Shown in pieces: positions 5,230-7,521 of a DNA stretch of 7,521 bases. A program made the translations under genes and the position numbers. The stretch's first letter is position 1; each line of letters starts with the position of its first letter. The notes under the pieces were generated by a model. The model was not told the DNA's origin, did not search any database, and was given only the letters and a program-made list of their open reading frames with translations. Source of the DNA: DASXTS01 sp036505275 (GTDB lineage Bacteria; Actinomycetota; Actinomycetes; Mycobacteriales; Pseudonocardiaceae); assembly GCA_036505275.1 (NCBI GenBank), contig DASXTS010000102.1:1-7521 (forward strand), written 5' to 3'.

Positions 5230-6195
5230 ATGGTGTGCACGCTGGCTTTCGCCGGCGACACGATGCTCGGCCGGGGCGTCGCCCAGCGGCTGATCGCCGA
5301 GGGACCTCGATCCTTGATAGCGCCCGAGGTACGCGAGATCACCGCCGATGCCGACCTCTTCGTGCTCAACCTGGAATGCTGTATCTCGGAGCGCGGCCAG
5401 CCGTGGCCCGATCCGGCCAAGCGGTTCTTCTTCCGGGCGCCCCCGGTGGCCGTCGAAACCCTGACCTGGCTCGGCGTTTCCGCGGTGACCCTGGCAAACA
5501 ACCACGCCCTGGACTTCGGTCAGGACGCCCTGCTCGACACCCTTGACCACCTCGCGCAGGCCGGCATCCACACCGTAGGCGCCGGTGCCGACCAGGCCAC
5601 GGCGCGAGCCTCGGTCGTGCTGCCGGCAGGAGAGGTGCGGGTGGGCCTGCTCGGCATCACCGATCACCCTCGGGCCTTCGCCGCGCAGCCGGACCGGCCG
5701 GGCGTCGCCTACGCCGACCTCCGCCACGACACCCCAGCCTGGCTGCCACCCGCCATCGAGGCCCTGCGCGCAGGCGCCGACCTCACCCTCGTCAGCCCGC
5801 ATTGGGGACCCAACATGGTCGACGCCCCGATCAGCGACGTGCGCGCCGCCGCTCAATGGCTCCGTTCGATCGGGGCCGACCTCGTCGCCGGCCACTCCGC
5901 GCACGTTTTTCATGGCGTCGCCGGCACGGTCTGCTACGACCTCGGTGACTTCATCGACGATTACGCTGTCCACCCACGCCTGCGCAACGACCTCGGCCTG
6001 CTCTTCCTGATCACCCTCGATCGCCACGGGCCCGTTGCCCTACAGGCCGTACCGCTCGCCCTCGACTATTGCCACACCCGCCTCGCCCGCGGCGACGAGC
6101 ACGCCCGAATCTGCGCCCGGTTCATCCGCGCCTGCCGCGAACTCGGCACCGACGTCCACACCGCCGACGGCCGCCTCACCGTCCCGCTGCGCTGA
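5230..6195 (+). CDS. CapA family (PGA_cap) metallophosphatase-like protein, no export signal
   Basis: The 321-residue product has the calcineurin-like fold of the CapA/PgsA (PGA_cap) family. Motifs in order: FAGDTMLGR (7-15, metal ligand D10), LNLE (46-49), LANNHALDFG (88-97, N91 and H92), VSPHWGPN (188-195, H191), AGHSAHVFHG (220-229, H222 and H225) and YDLGDFIDDY (236-245). In Bacillus, CapA/PgsA is a membrane-anchored part of poly-gamma-glutamate synthesis. Here the first beta strand begins at residue 3 and there is no signal peptide or membrane anchor, so a cytoplasmic protein is predicted. No capB, capC or amide-ligase gene is nearby, and polyglutamate production is not supported. The chosen ATG at 5230 is followed at once by GTG (5233); GTGs at 5212 and 5215 are in frame too. 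No strong ribosome binding site is visible. The gene diverges from the HhH-GPD gene and precedes the UDG-like gene by 192 bp. Confidence 0.85.
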   Translation: MVCTLAFAGDTMLGRGVAQRLIAEGPRSLIAPEVREITADADLFVLNLECCISERGQPWPDPAKRFFFRAPPVAVETLTWLGVSAVTLANNHALDFGQDALLDTLDHLAQAGIHTVGAGADQATARASVVLPAGEVRVGLLGITDHPRAFAAQPDRPGVAYADLRHDTPAWLPPAIEALRAGADLTLVSPHWGPNMVDAPISDVRAAAQWLRSIGADLVAGHSAHVFHGVAGTVCYDLGDFIDDYAVHPRLRNDLGLLFLITLDRHGPVALQAVPLALDYCHTRLARGDEHARICARFIRACRELGTDVHTADGRLTVPLR

Positions 6196-6213
6196 TCACG
6201 CCGCAATCGCATT

Positions 6214-6226
6214 CGCCGTACCGGCG
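6214..6226. terminator. Short GC hairpin after the CapA-like gene
   Basis: CGCCG-TAC-CGGCG begins 18 bases after the stop at 6195. The stem is only 5 bp and no T tract follows, so it could be a weak terminator or chance in GC-rich DNA. Confidence 0.25.
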
Positions 6227-6387
6227 CCCGGCTATGGTGCCCTGGTGAGCGGGAGGCCCGCCACCCGACGGCCGTAAGCACCTCAGGATTGGACGAGGTG
6301 GTGGACAAAGTCGAGCATCACGGGTGCTCAGATCAGTGCGGGACGCCTCAAAAGCTGACCCCGAGGCCAACCTGGCAGCTAGTCGCC

Positions 6388-7491
6388 ATGGTGCGCAGGC
6401 TCCCGCCGGTGAACGCTCCTGTCGTGCCGGGCAGCGTGCCCGTGCTCGCGTTCGGTGATCCAAGCCGCGCCGAGGTCGCGACCCTAGGGATCAACCCGTC
6501 GCGCCGCGAGTTTGTCGAGCATGGCGCATTACTGTCCGGCTCGCGGCGGCGGCTGGCAACACTCGAATCACTGGGAGCTGAGCGGCTCGATGTCCTGACC
6601 GACGAACAGGTGGCCGCGGTTGTGTCGGATTGCGCTTCTTACTTTGAGCGGCGGCCGTACCGGCGCTGGTTTGATCCACTCGATGCACTGCTGCGCGCGA
6701 GTACGGGGTGTGGCTACTACGATGGCACGGCCTGTCACCTGGATCTGGTCCAGTGGGCCACGGACCCGGTGTGGCGACGGATCACTGACGCGACGGTTTG
6801 CAGGGCGCTGTTGGACGACGGTGTGCCACATCTGCGTACGCAACTCGCTCAGGACAATGTCCGGCTCGTATTCCTCAACGGCCGGGCGGTCCTCGACCAG
6901 GTGCAGGCTGTTGGGCTGACGACCCTTGACGAGGTGGCGGCCATACCTCTCGCGCGGCGATGGTGCCGGATGTACGTCGGTGGGGGTAGCGGGGTGCGAT
7001 GGGTCGGCTGGTCGACCAACCTGCAGAGCAGTTTTGGTGTGAGCGCGGCCTTCAAACTGCAGCTGGCCGAGTGGCTCCGTGCGCATTGCGCGCCGCCCGA
7101 GGCTCGGCCAGAACCTTCCGGGTTGCCGGACGACGCCAGGTACCTGGCACGGGGGACTCGGGTGGCTGGTAAGCGGGCGCTGGTCGCTGTGTTCGAGGCG
7201 TGGCTTAGCCAGTCCCAGGCACCCACGATCGGTGACGTGGGCTCGTTCGGCGGCCGGCCGTGGCTGCTGATCGATATCAGCGGGCACGAAGTTGCGCTCA
7301 ACGCGGACACCAAGCGTGCCGCCGTCGAGGCGTTCGTGCGCGCCGCCAAGGCTGAGCCCGATCGGCAGTGGTGCGTGGTCACCAACCGTCGCGGCCGCGT
7401 CAACAAGGTGCTGCCCCACCCAGATCGCAGCCCGCTGCCGGGTTGGTACGCCTACCTGTCTCGCCCGCTGGCTGCGGAAGGTGCGATCTGA
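6388..7491 (+). CDS. UDG-superfamily-like protein with an extra C-terminal domain of unknown function
   Basis: The 367-residue product appears to have two parts. Residues about 15-232 resemble the uracil-DNA glycosylase superfamily: ATLGINPSRREF (31-42) fits the motif-1 loop, YYDGTACHLDLVQWATDPVW (110-129) fits the segment that normally carries the base-contacting residues, and LVFLNGRAVLDQ (160-171) is the late core strand. The usual HPS-type DNA-intercalating motif is not evident; GWSTNLQSSFG (207-217) occupies that place. So activity on uracil is unproven. A Pro-rich linker (about 235-248) leads to a C-terminal part (about 250-367) with LLIDISGHEVALN and QWCVVTNRRGRVNKVLPHPD, which I do not recognise. 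The ATG at 6388 keeps all the recognisable sequence. In-frame TTG 6289 and GTG 6298/6301 would add 29-33 residues, and AGGA at 6285-6288 could serve the GTG at 6298. The stop overlaps the next start, suggesting translational coupling. Confidence 0.75.
   Translation: MVRRLPPVNAPVVPGSVPVLAFGDPSRAEVATLGINPSRREFVEHGALLSGSRRRLATLESLGAERLDVLTDEQVAAVVSDCASYFERRPYRRWFDPLDALLRASTGCGYYDGTACHLDLVQWATDPVWRRITDATVCRALLDDGVPHLRTQLAQDNVRLVFLNGRAVLDQVQAVGLTTLDEVAAIPLARRWCRMYVGGGSGVRWVGWSTNLQSSFGVSAAFKLQLAEWLRAHCAPPEARPEPSGLPDDARYLARGTRVAGKRALVAVFEAWLSQSQAPTIGDVGSFGGRPWLLIDISGHEVALNADTKRAAVEAFVRAAKAEPDRQWCVVTNRRGRVNKVLPHPDRSPLPGWYAYLSRPLAAEGAI
7476..7481 (+). promoter_or_regulatory. Ribosome binding site for the gene leaving the right edge
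   Basis: GGAAGG lies 9 bases before the ATG at 7491, inside the end of the UDG-like gene. It supports the view that the short reading frame at the edge is a real gene. Confidence 0.6.
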
Positions 7492-7521
7492 TGGACGGCG
7501 CCGGCGCGGTCTTCGTGCAGT
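7491..7521 (+). CDS. 5' end of a downstream gene, coupled to the UDG-like gene (partial)
   Basis: The ATG at 7491 shares its A with the TGA stop of the preceding gene (TGATG), a typical arrangement for termination-reinitiation. A GGAAGG sequence precedes it. Only MDGAGAVFVQ is visible before the window ends, too little to identify the product. The overlap makes it likely to be co-translated with the UDG-like protein, and it is therefore the first place to look for that protein's function. Confidence 0.6.
   Translation, partial: MDGAGAVFVQ

Noticed and set aside
5212..6027. Long minus-strand extension of the HhH-GPD frame across the CapA-like gene
   Set aside because: The extension is the shadow of the CapA gene. 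Family similarity starts only near 5139, and the upstream residues are low-complexity.

Overview
The window is high-GC DNA with strong G/C bias at third codon positions. Its gene families (DoxX, TIGR03086/DinB-like, secreted TAP-type S33 hydrolase, actinobacterial MaoC) point to an actinobacterium. I cannot name a genus. I see no rRNA, tRNA, CRISPR array, insertion sequence or phage gene, and no clear mobile-element boundary.

Left third (1-2130): the first 80 bases may be the tail of a gene entering from the left, and 81-421 holds no gene I can defend. On the minus strand, 422-696 matches a small DUF1905 protein whose reading frame is broken once near 472-477 (pseudogene or base-call error). 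Divergent from it is a DoxX-family membrane protein (944-1519, +). It converges on a TIGR03086-type DinB/mycothiol-enzyme-like protein (1567-2130, -). A 7-bp inverted repeat spans their two 3' ends.

Middle (2131-4498): the 218-bp intergenic region carries a 14-bp tandem repeat. Its last unit contains the -35 hexamer of a good predicted promoter (TTGACG-17 bp-CAGGAT), and a perfect hairpin sits at the predicted mRNA 5' end. The promoter would drive a secreted TAP-type alpha/beta hydrolase (2349-4028), followed 32 bp later by a MaoC-type hot-dog hydratase (4061-4498).

Right part (4510-7521): a minus-strand HhH-GPD/endonuclease III-like protein, without the lyase lysine or iron-sulfur cysteines, is divergent from a CapA-type metallophosphatase that has no export signal. 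Next comes a two-domain protein whose N-terminal half resembles the uracil-DNA glycosylase superfamily and whose C-terminal half I do not recognise. Its stop overlaps the start of a further gene (TGATG) that runs off the right edge.

Overall this looks like ordinary actinobacterial chromosome with several stand-alone enzymes, not an obvious known defence or biosynthetic cluster. The best candidate for something undescribed is the UDG-like fusion protein coupled to the gene cut off at the edge. Next come the promoter-embedded tandem repeat and the divergent glycosylase-like protein.
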